A stretch of 64,000 nt of DNA. Source: Sulfuritalea sp. (GTDB lineage Bacteria; Pseudomonadota; Gammaproteobacteria; Burkholderiales; Rhodocyclaceae). Below the pieces are notes generated by a model that did no database searches, had not been told where the DNA came from, and saw nothing but the letters and a program-made list of their open reading frames with translations. The position numbers were made by a program, and so were the translations under genes. The DNA is taken from the NCBI GenBank assembly GCA_016716965.1, contig JADJUP010000005.1:118234-182233 (forward strand), written 5' to 3'. Shown here one piece after another: positions 8,439 through 18,118 of this stretch (positions within the stretch are counted from its first letter, which is position 1; every line of letters starts with the position of its first letter).

Positions 8439-10469
8439 TTACGCCTTGAGCAGTTCCTCGCGCCCGCCCAGCCAGCGCTGCAGGTGCGCCGCGGCCCGTT
8501 CCGGCGCGTCGCGCAGCATGTCTTCGGCGACGGCGCGTGCCCGCTCGACCAAGGCCGCGTCTTCGAGGTCGGCGTAGCGCAGCAGCGGCATGCCGCTCTG
8601 GCGCGCGCCGATGAATTCGCCCGGGCCGCGCAGGCGCAAATCCTCGCGCGCGATCTCGAAGCCGTCGTTGGTTTCGAAGATGGCTTTCAGTCGGGCGCGC
8701 GCCAGTTCGCCCAGCGGCTGGGCGTAGAGCAGGATGCAGGCCGATTGCGCGGCGCCGCGCCCGACGCGGCCGCGCAACTGGTGCAGTTGCGCGAGGCCGA
8801 AGCGTTCGGCGTGCTCGATCACCATCAGGCTGGCATTGGGCACATCGACGCCGACCTCGATCACCGTGGTCGCCACCAGCACCTGGATTTCGTTGCGGAC
8901 GAAGGCAGCCATCACCGCCGCCTTGTCGGCGGCCTTGAGCCGGCCATGCACCAGGCCGACCTTCAGGTCCGGTAGCTCGACGGCGAGCCGCGCGTAGGTC
9001 TCCTCTGCGGTCTTCAGTTGCAGGTTTTCGCTCTCTTCGATCAGCGGACATACCCAGTAGGCCTGCCCCCCCGCCCGGCAAGCCTCATGCACGCGCCTCA
9101 GCACTTCGCTGCGGCGCGCTTCGGCGACCAGCTTGGTGGTGACCGGGCTGCGTCCCGGCGGCAGTTCGTCGAGCACCGACACATCGAGGTCGGCGTAGTA
9201 ACTCATGGCCAGGGTGCGCGGAATCGGCGTGGCCGACATCGCCAACTGGTGGGCGAAGCTGCCCTTGTCCTTGAGCGCGAGGCGCTGGCGCACGCCGAAG
9301 CGGTGTTGCTCGTCGACGATGGCAAGCCCCAGGCGCGCGAACTCGACCTTGTCCTCGATCAGGGCATGGGTGCCGATCGCGATCGCCGTGTCGCCGGCGC
9401 CGACTCTTGCAATCGCCGCCTCCTTGTCGCGCTTTTTCAGGCTGCCGGTGAGCCAGGCGACTTCCAGCCCCAGCGGCTGCAGCCAGGTCGCGAGCTTGCG
9501 GTAGTGCTGCTCGGCGAGGATCTCGGTGGGCGCCATCAGCGCGGCCTGGTGGCCGGCTTCGACCGCGTGCAGCATGGCCAGCGCGGCGACCACGGTCTTG
9601 CCGCTGCCGACGTCGCCCTGCAGCAGGCGCTGCATCGGATGCGGCTGGCCGAGGTCGGCGGCGATTTCGCGCCAGGCGCGCTGCTGCGCTCCGGTGAGCC
9701 TGAAGGGCAGCGAGGCCAGCAGCGCGTCGGTGAGTTGCGCCGTGCCGCGCAGCCTCGGCGCGCCGCGCGCGCGGCGCGCCGTGTAGGCGCGGCGCAGGCT
9801 GAGTTGCTGCGCCAGCAGTTCGTCGAACTGCACGCGGCGCCAGGCCGGAAAGTCGCGCGCTTCGAGCACCGCCTGCGCCATCTCGGGCGGCGGGTTGTGC
9901 AGGAAGCGTATCGATTCGGCGATGCCGGGAAGGTCGAGGCGGCGCAGCAGGTCCGGCGCCAGCGTGTCGCTGAGGTCGACCCGCGCCAGCGCCTTTTCGA
10001 TCAGGCGGCGCAAGGTGGCCTGGCCGAGGCCGGCCGTGGTCGGATAGACCGGCGTCAGGCCTTCGGGCAGGGATGCGCCGGCCGCCACCGGATGGAAGCG
10101 CGGGTGGATGATCTCGGGGCCGAGGTAGCCCTCGTGCACCTCGCCGAAGATCCGCAGGCGCGTGCCGGGCTGCAGCACCTTCTGCTGGCTGGGGTAGAAG
10201 TTCAGGAAGCGAAGCGAAAGCGCCCCGCCGGCGTCGCGCACCCGCGCGATCAGTTGGCGGCGCGGACGGTAGGCGACTTCACAGTCGGTGACCTCGACCT
10301 CGAACTGCGCGGCGACGCCGGGGCGCGCGTCAGCCAGCGCGGTAATGCGCGTTTCGTCCTCGTAGCGCAGCGGCAGATGCAGGACGAAGTCGGCGTCTGT
10401 CTTGAGGCCGAGCCGGGCCAGGCGGCCGGCGAGCGTGTTGCCCTGCGGCGATGCCTTCTTTTCAGCCAA
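8439..10469 (-). CDS. recG: ATP-dependent DNA helicase RecG
   Basis: Branch-migration helicase that rescues stalled forks; 676 residues from the TTG at 10469, close to the 693 of E. coli. Seen in order: wedge/OB region ([12 protein letters not shown]), Walker A GDVGSGKT, motif [40 protein letters not shown] and QLRGRVGRG. The TTG start overlaps the end of ridA by eight bases; no ATG fits before the conserved wedge, and longer in-frame extension is ridA in another frame. A dispersed-repeat copy at 9385-9410 encodes ARVGAGDTA just before GTHAL, where E. coli RecG is three residues shorter, so the protein seems to tolerate a small insertion there. Confidence 0.95.
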   Translation of the reverse strand: MAEKKASPQGNTLAGRLARLGLKTDADFVLHLPLRYEDETRITALADARPGVAAQFEVEVTDCEVAYRPRRQLIARVRDAGGALSLRFLNFYPSQQKVLQPGTRLRIFGEVHEGYLGPEIIHPRFHPVAAGASLPEGLTPVYPTTAGLGQATLRRLIEKALARVDLSDTLAPDLLRRLDLPGIAESIRFLHNPPPEMAQAVLEARDFPAWRRVQFDELLAQQLSLRRAYTARRARGAPRLRGTAQLTDALLASLPFRLTGAQQRAWREIAADLGQPHPMQRLLQGDVGSGKTVVAALAMLHAVEAGHQAALMAPTEILAEQHYRKLATWLQPLGLEVAWLTGSLKKRDKEAAIARVGAGDTAIAIGTHALIEDKVEFARLGLAIVDEQHRFGVRQRLALKDKGSFAHQLAMSATPIPRTLAMSYYADLDVSVLDELPPGRSPVTTKLVAEARRSEVLRRVHEACRAGGQAYWVCPLIEESENLQLKTAEETYARLAVELPDLKVGLVHGRLKAADKAAVMAAFVRNEIQVLVATTVIEVGVDVPNASLMVIEHAERFGLAQLHQLRGRVGRGAAQSACILLYAQPLGELARARLKAIFETNDGFEIAREDLRLRGPGEFIGARQSGMPLLRYADLEDAALVERARAVAEDMLRDAPERAAAHLQRWLGGREELLKA
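9385..9410 (-). repeat. Dispersed AAGTCGGCGCC motif inside recG (copy 2)
   Basis: On the minus strand GCAAGAGTCGGCGCCGGC then GACACGGC, continuing GATCGC. It is sense with recG and reads ARVGAGDTA. One of the closest copies to consensus. Confidence 0.8.
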
Positions 10470-10842
10470 GGACGAGCACGGCGTCCGCCTCGACCAGGGC
10501 GCCGCGCGGCAACTCCTTGACGCCGACCGCGGCGCGGGCCGGGAAGGGCTGGCTGAAGTACTTCGCCATGGTCTCATTCACCCTGGCGAAGTTGGCCAGG
10601 TCGGTCAGGTAGATGTTGAGCTTGACCGCGTCGTTGAGCGATGCGCCGGCGGCTTCCGCCACCGCCTTGAGGTTGTCGAAGACACGCACGATCTGCGCGT
10701 CGATGCCCTCGACCATGGTCATGGTCGCCGGGTCGAGGCCGATCTGGCCCGACATGTAGACGGTGTCCCCGACCTGCACGGCCTGGGAATAGGTGCCGAT
10801 GGCGGCGGGTGCGGCGGCGGTGGAAATGATCTTGCGGGTCAT
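10462..10842 (-). CDS. ridA: RidA family enamine/imine deaminase
   Basis: Small cytoplasmic trimeric deaminase (126 residues) that hydrolyses reactive enamines/imines such as 2-aminoacrylate released by PLP enzymes. Family signatures: [23 protein letters not shown] near the start and the C-terminal [17 protein letters not shown], which holds the conserved Arg that binds the substrate carboxylate. The stop overlaps the TTG of recG. It lies in a minus-strand run with metY, a PLP enzyme; a link to clearing PLP by-products is plausible but inferred. Confidence 0.93.
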   Translation of the reverse strand: MTRKIISTAAAPAAIGTYSQAVQVGDTVYMSGQIGLDPATMTMVEGIDAQIVRVFDNLKAVAEAAGASLNDAVKLNIYLTDLANFARVNETMAKYFSQPFPARAAVGVKELPRGALVEADAVLVLG

Positions 10843-10852
10843 GTTTGGGTTC

Positions 10853-11254
10853 TCACTGTTTCAGGGTTATGGCCTGGGCGCCATAGACGCCCAGTTCCTT
10901 GAGTTTTGCACGCGCGGCTTCGGCCTCCTCCGGTGTGCGGAACGGCCCCACGGTGACATGCGCCTCGACGCGCAGGCTGGAAGGAATTCCCAATGTTTCC
11001 AGCTTGGCGCGCACATCCTCGGCGGTGGCGACCTCGCTGTAGGGGCTGAGCTGGATGGCGTGGCGCGCGGCGCCGGAACGCGCAGCGGACTGCTGGGCCG
11101 GCGATGCGGCCGCCTCGGTGGCCGGCGGCGCCGAGGACTGCAGGGATTTGAACATGATCCAGGCGCCCATGACACCGACCAGCACCAGGAGGATGACAAC
11201 CAGCCCGTTGATGCGCTTGCCCGGATCGCCGCCGCCCTGCGGAGTTTCGCTCAC
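10853..11254 (-). CDS. Membrane-anchored SPOR-domain protein
   Basis: A 133-residue protein with a short cytoplasmic N-terminus, one membrane helix at about residues 17-36 ([20 protein letters not shown]), an Ala/Ser/Pro-rich linker and a C-terminal SPOR-like domain (residues 65-131, [20 protein letters not shown] and [19 protein letters not shown]). SPOR domains bind denuded peptidoglycan at division sites, so a division-site role is inferred. The GTG start at 11254 overlaps the metY stop (GTGA) and fits the coding of the helix. No FtsN-like essential region is evident. Confidence 0.8.
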   Translation of the reverse strand: MSETPQGGGDPGKRINGLVVILLVLVGVMGAWIMFKSLQSSAPPATEAAASPAQQSAARSGAARHAIQLSPYSEVATAEDVRAKLETLGIPSSLRVEAHVTVGPFRTPEEAEAARAKLKELGVYGAQAITLKQ

Positions 11255-12549
11255 GACGTGCTGCGCTCCAGGGCCTGGTCGATATCCCACAGGATGTCGT
11301 CCAGTGTTTCGAGGCCGATCGACAGGCGCACCATGTCCGGCGTGACGCCGGAGGCGCGCTGGTCGGCCTCGTTCATCTGGCGATGGGTGGTCGATGCCGG
11401 ATGGATCACCAGGGTCTTGGCGTCGCCGATGTTGGCCAGGTGCGAACAGAACTGCAGGGCGTCGATGAAGCGCTCGCCGGCGGCTTGCCCGCCCTTGACA
11501 CCGAAGGCCAGCAGCGCGCCGGCGCCGGGGTGGCGCGGCGTACCGAGGTAGCGCTGGGCGAGGGCGTAGGCCGGACTGGACGGCAGGCCCGGATAATTCA
11601 CCCAGGCGACGCGCGGATGGGATTCGAGATGTCGCGCCACGGCCAGCGCGTTCTCGCAGTGGCGCTGCATGCGCAGGTGCAGGGTCTCGATGCCCTGCAT
11701 CAGTTGCCAGGCTGAGAACGGCGACAGCGCCGGGCCGAAGGTACGCAGGGTTTCCATGCGCGCCTTCATGGTGAAGCCGAAGTCGCCGAAGGTCTCGTAG
11801 AACTTGACGCCGTGGTAACCGGCCGAGGGCTCGGTCATGCCGGGAAACTTGCCGTTGCCCCAGTCGAATTTGCCCGACTCGACCACCACGCCGCCCAGCG
11901 TGGTGCCGTGGCCGCCGAGGAACTTGGTCGCCGAATGCACCACGATGTCGGCGCCGTGCTCGAAGGGCCGGCAAAGGTAGGGCGAAGGCACGGTGTTGTC
12001 GATGATCAGCGGCACGCGATGGTCGTGCGCCACTTTCGCCACGGCGGCGATGTCGAGCACGTTGAGGCGCGGATTGGCGACGGTTTCGGCGAAGATGCAA
12101 CGCGTATTGTCGGACAGCGCGGCGCGGAAGTTCTCCGGGTCGTCGGAATCGACGAACACCGTTTCGATGCCGAGCTTGCGGAAGCTGACGTCGAGCTGGG
12201 AGAAAGTGCCGCCGTAGAGCGAGCGCGCGGCGACGATGCGGTCGCCGGCCTGGCACAGGGTCAGCAGGGCCAGCGTCTGCGCGGCGAGGCCGGTGGCTGC
12301 CGCCACCGCGGCACGACCGCCCTCCAGCGCGGCGACGCGCTCCTCGAAGGCGGCGACGGTCGGGTTGCCGATGCGCGAATAGACGTTGCCGAAGGTCTGC
12401 AGGTTGAACAGGCTGGCGGCATGCTCGGCGGAATCGAAGACGAAGGAACTGGTCTGGTGGATCGGCAGCGCGCGCGCGCCGGTCGCCGCGTCCGGCTGGG
12501 CGCCGGCATGCAGGCAGAGGGTCTCGATTCCGTACTGGTGATCGCTCAT
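11251..12549 (-). CDS. metY: O-acetylhomoserine aminocarboxypropyltransferase (sulfhydrylase) MetY
   Basis: PLP enzyme that makes homocysteine from O-acetylhomoserine and sulfide, 432 residues. The PLP Lys is K209 in [18 protein letters not shown]. Other Cys/Met-metabolism family blocks are [22 protein letters not shown] near the N-terminus and [13 protein letters not shown] near the C-terminus. Size and the long insertions place it with MetY rather than MetZ or MetB (about 390). The start is ATG 12549 ([10 protein letters not shown]). It is followed by the SPOR gene with a 4-base overlap. No SAM or other riboswitch was recognised in the 87 bp upstream before ydcF. Confidence 0.93.
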   Translation of the reverse strand: MSDHQYGIETLCLHAGAQPDAATGARALPIHQTSSFVFDSAEHAASLFNLQTFGNVYSRIGNPTVAAFEERVAALEGGRAAVAAATGLAAQTLALLTLCQAGDRIVAARSLYGGTFSQLDVSFRKLGIETVFVDSDDPENFRAALSDNTRCIFAETVANPRLNVLDIAAVAKVAHDHRVPLIIDNTVPSPYLCRPFEHGADIVVHSATKFLGGHGTTLGGVVVESGKFDWGNGKFPGMTEPSAGYHGVKFYETFGDFGFTMKARMETLRTFGPALSPFSAWQLMQGIETLHLRMQRHCENALAVARHLESHPRVAWVNYPGLPSSPAYALAQRYLGTPRHPGAGALLAFGVKGGQAAGERFIDALQFCSHLANIGDAKTLVIHPASTTHRQMNEADQRASGVTPDMVRLSIGLETLDDILWDIDQALERSTS

Positions 12550-12636
12550 GGGGTACGCGTCCGGGGCGGAGCAATTGCGCCGATAATGGCGGCCCGCCGC
12601 CGTGCGATGATACGCGATCAGACTGCTTCCCGGCCC

Positions 12637-13392
12637 ATGTTCCTGCTCAAGAAAATCCTTGCCGCCCTGATCCTGCCGCCGACCGGACCGGTCCTGCTGG
12701 CGCTGTTCGGGCTCTGGCTGTCGCGGCGCAAGAGTCGGCGCTGGCAGTACGGCGGCATCATCCTGGCGACGCTTTCGCTGGCGTCGCTGCTGGCCCTTTC
12801 CACGCCCATCGTCGGCCATGCACTGATGGCGCCGCTGCAGCCGCATCCGGCGATCGCGCCCGGGCAATTGAAGGGTGTCCAGGCCATCGTCATCCTCGGC
12901 GGCGGTTCCTACTACGGCGCCCCCGAGTATGGCGGCGACACCATAGGCGGCCCGACCCTGGAGCGCATTCGCTACGGTGCATGGCTGGCGCGCAAGACCC
13001 GCCTGCCGCTGCTGGTCACCGGCGGCGCGCCCTACGGCGGCCGCGCCGAGGCCGAATCGATGCGCGAGGCGCTGGAACAGGAATTCGGCGTCGCGGTGCG
13101 CTGGGTCGAATCGGCATCGCGCGACACCGCAGAAAGCGCCCGCCTCACGGCGCCGCTGCTCGCCGCCGCCGGCATCACCCGCATCGCGCTGATCAGCCAC
13201 GGCTGGCACCTGCCGCGTGCGATCCCGCTGTTCGAGCAACAGGGTCTGCAAGTGGTCGCCGCGCCGACCGCTTTCAGCATGCCATCGCCCTCCCTGCTGG
13301 AAAACCTTTTGCCCAGCAGCCTGGCCGGCAGCCGCTGGGCGCTCAACGAATACCTCGGCCGCCTCTTCTACCGCCTGAAGGAAATGAAATGA
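12637..13392 (+). CDS. YdcF/ElyC-type DUF218 membrane protein
   Basis: A 251-residue protein with two N-terminal membrane helices (LAALILPPTGPVLLALFGLWL and GIILATLSLASLLALSTPIV) and a DUF218 domain: VQAIVILGGGSYY, LPLLVTGGAPYGG, ESASRDTAESARL and RIALISHGWHLPRA. E. coli ElyC, in this family, affects envelope polysaccharide/undecaprenyl metabolism; whether that holds here is unknown. The ATG at 12637 precedes the first helix. A dispersed-repeat copy at 12729-12753 lies in the loop between the helices and reads RKSRRWQYGG, a different frame from most other coding copies. Confidence 0.85.
   Translation: MFLLKKILAALILPPTGPVLLALFGLWLSRRKSRRWQYGGIILATLSLASLLALSTPIVGHALMAPLQPHPAIAPGQLKGVQAIVILGGGSYYGAPEYGGDTIGGPTLERIRYGAWLARKTRLPLLVTGGAPYGGRAEAESMREALEQEFGVAVRWVESASRDTAESARLTAPLLAAAGITRIALISHGWHLPRAIPLFEQQGLQVVAAPTAFSMPSPSLLENLLPSSLAGSRWALNEYLGRLFYRLKEMK
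12729..12753 (+). repeat. Dispersed AAGTCGGCGCC motif inside the ydcF-like gene (copy 3)
   Basis: GCAAGAGTCGGCGCTGGC, then AGTACGGC. Sense with the gene but in another reading frame (KSRRWQYG). It falls in the short loop between two membrane helices. Confidence 0.65.
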
Positions 13393-13396
13393 CATT

Positions 13397-13490
13397 CCCC
13401 CCATCCCCTTTTCCAGGAAAGGGGGTGACCATTGTTCGCGGGCCTTGCCCGCTCCACTTTTTGGCCGCTCCTCCTTGGGGCGGCCCTGCG
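13397..13490 (+). repeat. C-run/G-run hairpin element, copy A (about 95 bp)
   Basis: Begins TCCCCCCATCCCC, forms a CCCCTTT...AAAGGGG hairpin, continues GGGGTGAC and ends CTTGGGGCGGCCC. It fills the gap between ydcF and mogA. The reverse complement of 47816-47910 aligns over its whole length, with identical blocks TCCCCCCA, GGGGGTGAC, TTCGC and CTTGGGGCGGCCC. Confidence 0.7.
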
Positions 13491-13498
13491 GAGAAGCC

Positions 13499-14083
13499 AT
13501 GAACGACGAACTTCTGATCGGCCTCGTATCCATTTCCGACCGCGCCTCCAGCGGGGTCTACGAAGACAAGGGCATCCCTGCGCTGCAGGAGTGGTTCGGC
13601 ACTGCCCTGGCATCGTCCTGGCGCATGGAAACGCGCCTGATTCCCGACGAGCAGCCGGTGATCGAGCAGACCCTGATCGAACTGTGCGACACGGTCGGTT
13701 GCCATCTGGTGCTGACCACCGGCGGCACCGGTCCGGCACCGCGCGACGTGACGCCGGAGGCAACATTGGCCGTGGCGCACAAGCTGATGCCCGGCTTCGG
13801 CGAACAGATGCGGCAGATCTCGCTGGCCTTCGTGCCGACGGCCATCCTCTCGCGCCAGGTCGGCGCCATCCGCGGAAGATCGCTGATCCTCAACCTGCCG
13901 GGGCAGCCCAAGGCGATAAGGGAAACCCTGGAGGGCGCGAAAGATGCGGAGGGAAGACCGCTGGTGCCGGGCATCTTCGCCGCCGTACCGTATTGCCTCG
14001 ACCTGATCGGCGGCCCCTACGTCGAGACCAACGAATCGGTAATCAAGGCCTTCCGGCCCAAGTCGGCAATCCGGGCGAAGTAG
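13499..14083 (+). CDS. mogA: Molybdopterin adenylyltransferase MogA
   Basis: Adenylates molybdopterin before molybdenum insertion in Moco synthesis; 194 residues, normal size. Signatures: LIGLVSISDRASSGVYEDKG at the N-terminus, the nucleotide-binding loop VLTTGGTGPAPRD, and NLPGQPKAIRETL. It lies 106 bp after ydcF, the gap being occupied by a repeat element. No other Moco gene is in the window. The start ATG 13499 gives the canonical N-terminus; an in-frame extension upstream is only repeat sequence. Confidence 0.93.
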   Translation: MNDELLIGLVSISDRASSGVYEDKGIPALQEWFGTALASSWRMETRLIPDEQPVIEQTLIELCDTVGCHLVLTTGGTGPAPRDVTPEATLAVAHKLMPGFGEQMRQISLAFVPTAILSRQVGAIRGRSLILNLPGQPKAIRETLEGAKDAEGRPLVPGIFAAVPYCLDLIGGPYVETNESVIKAFRPKSAIRAK

Positions 14084-14097
14084 CCGGCTGGCGGCGT

Positions 14098-15588
14098 TCA
14101 GGAATACGACTGGACGAAGAAGTTGGCGACGACGAAATCGGGGCCGGTGGCGATGGTCTCGCGCGGGTGCAGGCGGGCGTTCTTCTCGTCGACCTTGAAC
14201 AGCAGCGCAACGCCCTCTTCGATGGTGTTGTGCGGCAAGGCCATGCGCGCGTATTCGCCGACCTCGGGCACGTCCAGCAGCAGCGCCTCGGTGAGCAGGC
14301 CGCCGGCATCGGCGAGCACCGCACGCGGCGCTTTCGAAATCGTCTCGATGCCGATGGAATGATCATTGGCGCCGGTGCGCACATAGCGCCGGACGACGCC
14401 GATCAGCCAGTTGTCGCCGCCGTCCGGCTGAACCGCGACCAGGGCGCCGATGCGCAGCCACCCGGCACGGGACAGGGTGGCATGGGCACCCAGTCCACCC
14501 AGGCTGACATCGTCGACGATCCAGGACTCGACGCCCTCCGTATCGGATCCGTAACCGGACAAGCGGCGATGCACGCCGGTCATGCCATTGACCACCTTGA
14601 GCGGCGAAGCGATCCGGCGCCGGTTGGTATTGCGCATGGGTGGCTTGGGCGCCCAGTACATCGCCAGGTGGCGCAGGACCGGCAGCACCGTATCGGCGTC
14701 ATATTGCGCACCAAGATTGATGTTCGGCGGCACCCTGCGATCCTTGGCGATCTGCTCGGCGGTTTCGTTCACCGCCTCCAGCGCCTGGGTGCCGTTGAAG
14801 AAGCGCAGGGTCGGCGAAACCTCGGGAAGCTTGGCAAGCCTGGTGGGGGGCACCGGCTTGGCGGCGTCGACCCAGTAGACATTCTCCGGCCGCAATTCGC
14901 GAATCAGGGAGAAGTGGGGCAGGAAATGCGCGACAAGGTGTTCGGCGATTTCGATCTGCAAGGGCTTGAGCTTGTCCATCGAGGTGGCCTGGAACACCAG
15001 CACCTTGAGGTACTCCGCCTCAATCGTGGTCTCGGGCGCCCCGGTGTACAGTTGCAGCGGCTTGCGGTCGAGTTTGGCATCGAAGGCGGTCAGGTAGGTT
15101 CCACCGAGGTTCAGCCAAAATTCGGGATCGACCGGCCCGTAGCGAAACTGGTCCCATTTGAGCCGCGCGGCAAGCGCGCCGATCAGCCGACCGTAGAGCA
15201 CCCCCAACTGCGGCCGCATCGCCTCGGCCTCCTTTTCGCCGGCCTTCAGGCGCGCCAGGCAGTCGAGATAGGCACTGACCAGCAGCTGCCAATAGCCGCG
15301 GCCGATGCCCCACTGGCGAGATTCCATGGCGCGGCTCTGGTCGCTCAGGGACGGGTAGTCGCGCGCCAGGCGCCGCGCCTGGGCCACCGCCGCCTCGTCA
15401 AGCCGCAGCGCCAGGTCGAGCCGCTGCAGGGGCTTGAAGGTGGTGTCAGCTGCAACGGATTCCAGCCAGGCGCTGGCATCCTCCACGGCGAGCAGGGGCT
15501 CGCGCGTCACGATCTCGCCGAGGATGATCTTGGCTTCCTTGGGGTCGGCCAGGGGATGGACCGGCTGTTTGGAAAAGAATCCGAGCAT
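14098..15588 (-). CDS. Conserved hypothetical protein, 496 aa, with a possible PilZ-like C-terminal half
   Basis: A soluble 496-residue protein with no signal or membrane helix. The N-terminal two thirds are mostly helical (ASAWLESVAADTTFKPLQRL, MESRQWGIGRGYWQLLVSAY). The last third is beta-rich: NRRRIASPLKVVNGMTG, then SWIVDDVSLGGLGA and WLRIGALVAVQPDGGDNWLIG. An Arg cluster followed some 35 residues later by DVSLGG recalls the PilZ pattern (Arg-rich box, then D/NxSxxG), so c-di-GMP binding is conceivable but unproven. The gene is convergent with mogA. The start is ATG 15588 (MLGFFSKQPVHP); the upstream extension has no conserved character. Confidence 0.7.
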   Translation of the reverse strand: MLGFFSKQPVHPLADPKEAKIILGEIVTREPLLAVEDASAWLESVAADTTFKPLQRLDLALRLDEAAVAQARRLARDYPSLSDQSRAMESRQWGIGRGYWQLLVSAYLDCLARLKAGEKEAEAMRPQLGVLYGRLIGALAARLKWDQFRYGPVDPEFWLNLGGTYLTAFDAKLDRKPLQLYTGAPETTIEAEYLKVLVFQATSMDKLKPLQIEIAEHLVAHFLPHFSLIRELRPENVYWVDAAKPVPPTRLAKLPEVSPTLRFFNGTQALEAVNETAEQIAKDRRVPPNINLGAQYDADTVLPVLRHLAMYWAPKPPMRNTNRRRIASPLKVVNGMTGVHRRLSGYGSDTEGVESWIVDDVSLGGLGAHATLSRAGWLRIGALVAVQPDGGDNWLIGVVRRYVRTGANDHSIGIETISKAPRAVLADAGGLLTEALLLDVPEVGEYARMALPHNTIEEGVALLFKVDEKNARLHPRETIATGPDFVVANFFVQSYS

Positions 15589-15847
15589 GGACGTTTCCAG
15601 TGGGTGAATTACCGCGCGGCGGGGACGGCGGCGCTTTGAATCCCGCGCCGCCATTGTGCCAGCAGCGTCAGGGCGCGTGCAACATCTATTGCTACCGGAA
15701 TCCGTTGCTGCCGAAAGAGCGTCAGCGGGCGGCGGGATGGCGACCGCCTTCCCCCTCCGACCGGCAGCCCCCACCGCCCTCCGATGGATGAATCACGCGG
15801 CAATAAACCCTAGAATAGACCGCTCGACCCAAGTCCCGCCGTCCACC

Positions 15848-16675
15848 ATGCGCCCCTACCTCGACCTGATGCGCCACGTGCTCCAGCACGGCAACGAAAA
15901 ATCCGATCGCACCGGCACCGGCACCCGCTCGGTATTCGGCTGGCAGATGCGCTTCGACCTGGCCGAGGGCTTTCCGCTGCTGACGACGAAAAAGCTGCAC
16001 CTGCGCTCGATCATCCACGAACTGCTGTGGTTCCTGCAGGGCGACACCAACATCCGCTACCTGAAGGAAAACGGTGTTTCGATCTGGGACGACTGGGCCG
16101 ACGCCGAAGGCAACCTCGGGCCGGTCTATGGCCACCAGTGGCGCCACTGGCCGGGCGGCTCAGTTGACAACCCCGACGGCGAGATCGACCAGATCGCCGA
16201 ACTGATCGCCGGGCTGAAGAAGAATCCGGATTCGCGGCGCCACATCGTCTCGGCCTGGAACCCGGCCGACATCCCGCAGATGAAGCTGCCGCCCTGCCAC
16301 GCGCTGTTCCAGTTCTACGTCGCTCCGCCGACAAGCCCGGGAAAGGCTCCCCGGCTGAGTTGCCAGCTCTACCAGCGCAGTGCCGACATCTTCCTCGGCG
16401 TGCCTTTCAACATCGCCTCCTACGCGCTGTTCACGCTGATGGTGGCGCAGGTCTGCGATTTCGCGCCGGGCGATTTCGTGTGGACCGGCGGCGACTGCCA
16501 CCTCTATTCCAACCACCTCGACCAGGCGCGCCTGCAACTTTCCCGCGAGCCGCGACCGCTGCCGAGGATGCGACTCAACCCCGCGGTCAAGGACATCTTC
16601 GGCTTCCGCTACGAGGACTTCACGCTCGAAGCCTACGATCCGCATCCTCACATCGCGGCGCCGGTGGCGGTGTGA
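15848..16675 (+). CDS. thyA: Thymidylate synthase ThyA
   Basis: Converts dUMP to dTMP with methylene-tetrahydrofolate; 275 residues. The nucleophile is Cys150 in [12 protein letters not shown]. Other blocks are [12 protein letters not shown] (phosphate binding), [46 protein letters not shown] and [11 protein letters not shown]. It is about 11 residues longer than E. coli ThyA because of a loop [10 protein letters not shown] after residue 157. The partner dihydrofolate reductase gene (folA) is 16 kb away at 31585. The 259 bp upstream contain no other recognisable gene. Confidence 0.97.
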   Translation: MRPYLDLMRHVLQHGNEKSDRTGTGTRSVFGWQMRFDLAEGFPLLTTKKLHLRSIIHELLWFLQGDTNIRYLKENGVSIWDDWADAEGNLGPVYGHQWRHWPGGSVDNPDGEIDQIAELIAGLKKNPDSRRHIVSAWNPADIPQMKLPPCHALFQFYVAPPTSPGKAPRLSCQLYQRSADIFLGVPFNIASYALFTLMVAQVCDFAPGDFVWTGGDCHLYSNHLDQARLQLSREPRPLPRMRLNPAVKDIFGFRYEDFTLEAYDPHPHIAAPVAV

Positions 16676-16710
16676 ACCCCGCGCCGCAAAAATCGTCCGG
16701 CGCAGGCGCC

Positions 16711-17661
16711 ATGGCGCAAGGGCGACTCCTGCTTTGCGCCGACATCGGCGGTACCAAGACCCTGCTGGGCTTGGCCGCGCAGGGCGAACTTTTCGTCGAT
16801 CGCCGTTACGCCAACGCCGACTTTCAGGATTTCGCCGGCGTTCTTGCCGCCTTCCTCGCCGACACGCAGACGGACCCGACGCAGGTCGACGGCGGTTGCC
16901 TGGCCGTAGCCGGCCCGATCGCCGACGACGGGCGTTCGGCGCAACTCACCAACCTGCCGTGGCGCATCGACGGTGCCGGGCTGACGCAGCGTTTCGGCCT
17001 GCCCGCCCTGCACCTGGCCAACGATTTCGCGGCAGCCGCGATGGGCGCGGTGTCGTCGTCGCCAGCGCAGCGGCATACCCTGCAGCACGGCGATCCGCTG
17101 GCGACGGCGCCCTGCCTGGTGGTCGGCGCCGGAACCGGACTCGGCATGGCCATCGTCCTGCCGGACGGCGAACGCTGGCGGATCGTCGCCGGGGAAGGCG
17201 GGCACGCCGCCTTCGCTCCCGCGGACGAGACGCAGGCGGCGCTGTGGAACTTCCTGCGCGCGCGCCATGGCCGGGTCACATGGGAACGCGTGGTGTCCGG
17301 CCCGGGCCTTGCCGCGATCCATGAGTTCGTCGCCGGAACCGAACGGTCACCGGCGGATATAGCCGCGCTCGCGGCAACGGATCCGGCGAGTGCCGAGGCG
17401 CGCTCGCTGGACATGTTCCTCGCCGCCTACGGCGCGTTCGCCGGCGACATGGCCCTGGCCTGCCTGGCGCGCGGCGGCGTCTTCATCGCCGGCGGCATCG
17501 CCGGCAAGCTGTTGCCTTTGCTGCCGCGCAGCGGTTTCCTTGCGGCCTTCGGAGCCAAGGCGGAACATGCGGCGATCGCCGCGCGCATGCCGATCCACGT
17601 CGCCACCGATCCGCTGCTGGGGCTGAATGGCGCGCTCGAAATCGCCAAGCAGCGCGCTTGA
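16711..17661 (+). CDS. glk: Glucokinase
   Basis: Phosphorylates free glucose to glucose-6-phosphate; 316 residues. Bacterial Glk signatures: ATP phosphate-binding loop LCADIGGTKTLLGLA, LANDFAAAAMG with the catalytic Asp, VVGAGTGLGMAIV, and GEGGHAAFAPADE. Start: ATG 16711 is 36 bases after thyA; a GTG at 16672 overlapping the thyA stop would add 13 residues with no conserved character. It sits at the edge of the glycogen block, so it may feed glucose released by glucan breakdown into pgi and storage. Confidence 0.93.
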   Translation: MAQGRLLLCADIGGTKTLLGLAAQGELFVDRRYANADFQDFAGVLAAFLADTQTDPTQVDGGCLAVAGPIADDGRSAQLTNLPWRIDGAGLTQRFGLPALHLANDFAAAAMGAVSSSPAQRHTLQHGDPLATAPCLVVGAGTGLGMAIVLPDGERWRIVAGEGGHAAFAPADETQAALWNFLRARHGRVTWERVVSGPGLAAIHEFVAGTERSPADIAALAATDPASAEARSLDMFLAAYGAFAGDMALACLARGGVFIAGGIAGKLLPLLPRSGFLAAFGAKAEHAAIAARMPIHVATDPLLGLNGALEIAKQRA

Positions 17662-17734
17662 CGATTGTCAACGCGCTGTCATAGGAGCGGCGCACTATAT
17701 CGATCAACGCATTGATGATCAGGAGGAACGCTAC

Positions 17735-18106
17735 ATGACGGGTCCAAAGAGCAGCACAAAAACCAGCGGTACCGGTGCGGCAACGAAAGCCGCAGCCGCG
17801 ACCAAGACCAAGGCTCCGGCAACCAGGAAAGCTACGCCCGCAAAGACCGTGACGACGGAGAAGAAGCCGACAGTCAAGATGAGCGACCCGAAACCGACGC
17901 CGAAGAAAGCGCCGGCGAAGCCCGCCGTCGCGCGCGCGAAGAAACCCAAATCCGTGCCGGCCGAGCAACGGCGGAATTACATCGAGATGGCCGCGTATTA
18001 CATCGCCGAGCGGCGTGGTTTCGCGCCGGGCAATCCGCTGGAAGACTGGGTGCAGGCCGAAGCCGAGATCGATCGCCTGCTGGCGGAAGGGCGACTGGGC
18101 GGCTGA
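17735..18106 (+). CDS. DUF2934 protein with a Lys/Ala/Thr-rich histone-like tail
   Basis: A 123-residue basic protein. Residues 1-75 are low complexity (Lys, Ala, Thr, Pro), resembling bacterial H1-like tails. The C-terminal 45 residues (RRNYIEMAAYYIAERRGFAP, then EDWVQAEAEIDRLL) form the small DUF2934 domain. The ribosome site is strong (AGGAGG at 17721-17726) and the upstream DNA holds an ATCAA-CGCA-TTGAT inverted repeat. Function unknown. I recall DUF2934 genes often sitting beside glycogen-branching genes, as here with glgB, but no mechanism is established. Confidence 0.85.
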   Translation: MTGPKSSTKTSGTGAATKAAAATKTKAPATRKATPAKTVTTEKKPTVKMSDPKPTPKKAPAKPAVARAKKPKSVPAEQRRNYIEMAAYYIAERRGFAPGNPLEDWVQAEAEIDRLLAEGRLGG

Positions 18107-18118
18107 GCGCCCGGAGGT

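Noticed and set aside
7617..10520. Long plus-strand open frames opposite ubiA and recG
   Set aside because: Composition is Arg/Gln/His-rich shadow coding with no family pattern; ubiA and recG on the minus strand are certain.
16806..16835. GCCGTTACGCCAACGCCGACTTTC in glk looks like the dispersed motif
   Set aside because: It lacks the GGCGCC centre and encodes RRYANADF, normal for glucokinase; taken as chance.
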